Assembly (NCBI GenBank): GCA_947244595.1
Contig: CAMXKT010000003.1
Span: 1-56,431, forward strand
From: an uncultured Oscillibacter sp.
Lineage (GTDB): Bacteria; Bacillota; Clostridia; Oscillospirales; Oscillospiraceae
Direction: 5' to 3'
Length of the DNA: 56,431 bases
The position numbers and the translations under genes were made by a program. Shown here in pieces: positions 56,058 through 56,431 of the stretch. The notes beneath the pieces were generated by a model. It was not told the origin of the DNA. It was given only the letters and a program-made list of their open reading frames with translations, and ran no database searches. Positions within the stretch are counted from its first letter, which is position 1. Each line of letters begins with the position of its first letter.

Positions 56058-56431
56058 TTAATTATGCTCCGCTTCGTACTTCTTCAGGAACTCCACCAAA
56101 GCCTCCACGCCCTCCTTGGGCATGGCGTTGTAGATGGAGGCCCGGAGGCCGCCCACGCTCTTGTGGCCCTTGAGATTGTCAAAGCCCGCTTCCTTGCTGG
56201 CGGCCACCACGTCGGCGTCCTGTTCCTTGTCGGGCGTCACGAAGGGCACGTTCATGAGGGACCGGTCCTCCTTCCGGACGGCGCCGGTGAAGAGCTTGGA
56301 CTGATCCAGGAAATCGTACAGGATGCCCGCCTTCTCCACGTTCCGCTTGTGCATGGCCTCCAGCCCGCCGTTGTCTAGGAGGTACTTGAAGACCTTCCCG
56401 CAGCAGTAAATGGCCCAGCAGTTGGGGGTGT
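56058..56431 (-). CDS. serC: Phosphoserine aminotransferase, C-terminal part
   Basis: Second enzyme of serine synthesis, a PLP-dependent transaminase. The visible 123 residues begin TPNCWAIYCCGKVFKYLLDN, include RSLMNVPFVTP and GHKSVGGLRASIYNAMP, and end at AEHN; all match the C-terminal domain of SerC. The frame runs off the end of the window at 56429, so the PLP lysine is not seen. Confidence 0.95.
   Translation of the reverse strand, partial: TPNCWAIYCCGKVFKYLLDNGGLEAMHKRNVEKAGILYDFLDQSKLFTGAVRKEDRSLMNVPFVTPDKEQDADVVAASKEAGFDNLKGHKSVGGLRASIYNAMPKEGVEALVEFLKKYEAEHN

Noticed and set aside
1..56431. tRNA or rRNA genes and CRISPR arrays
   Set aside because: None seen; no T-loop GTTCRANYC context with a cloverleaf, no rRNA-like stretch and no regular repeat-spacer array.

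Overview
The window is GC-rich and reads like a gut Clostridia chromosome, most likely Oscillospirales (the Oscillibacter/Flavonifractor/Lawsonibacter group). The evidence is the gene mix: divIVA, sepF, the miaB-mutS-mutL-miaA-hfq order, a CBS/DRTGG family II pyrophosphatase, several SLH-domain surface proteins, a thioredoxin reductase without NADPH motifs, and a pyruvyl-transferase/FrhB fusion. The genus is inferred; no rRNA is present.

Layout. 1-1.7 kb: end of a nucleobase permease, then trxA/trxB on the minus strand. 2.0-4.8 kb: rpe and recR, separated by a repeat-bracketed cassette of an XRE regulator and a divergent small acidic protein. 4.8-13.3 kb: a candidate small RNA, an SLH glycosidase-like protein, a ferredoxin, tex, a MATE transporter and prfB. 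13.4-13.7 kb: a compact type I toxin-antitoxin-like locus. 13.8-19.2 kb: a 1391-residue repeat-rich SLH protein and a C39-like peptidase. 19.3-38.6 kb: a nearly continuous minus-strand run from miaB down to a pyruvyl-transferase/FrhB fusion, covering mismatch repair, tRNA modification, Hfq, PLP homeostasis and cell division. This run is interrupted between miaB and mutS by small genes and a second XRE/acidic-protein module. 38.7-41.0 kb: a candidate ~330-nt AC-rich RNA and an InlB-repeat SLH protein. 41.1-46.0 kb: tsf, rpsB, an orphan HsdS and the pyrophosphatase. 46.0-47.1 kb: a third XRE/acidic-protein module, again bracketed by the same inverted repeats. 47.1-49.9 kb: a sigma-54 activator next to rpoN. 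49.9-54.3 kb: a tandem SLH gene cluster, one member split by an in-frame amber codon, with two related structured RNAs. 54.9-56.4 kb: serA and partial serC.

The most unusual material is non-coding or small. (1) A four-copy structured repeat family occurs as two inverted pairs, each bracketing an XRE/acidic-protein pair; a third, unbracketed module lies between miaB and mutS, and each module has its own inverted repeats in the divergent intergenic region. (2) Two related RNAs of 218 and 234 nt start at a conserved promoter position, have complementary ends and show compensatory changes. (3) A 28-residue hydrophobic peptide gene faces a convergent antisense promoter across a shared bidirectional terminator, with direct repeats as in par/Fst-type loci. 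(4) Two further RNAs have consensus-like promoters and intrinsic terminators. All functions are read from sequence alone; no search or folding program was run.
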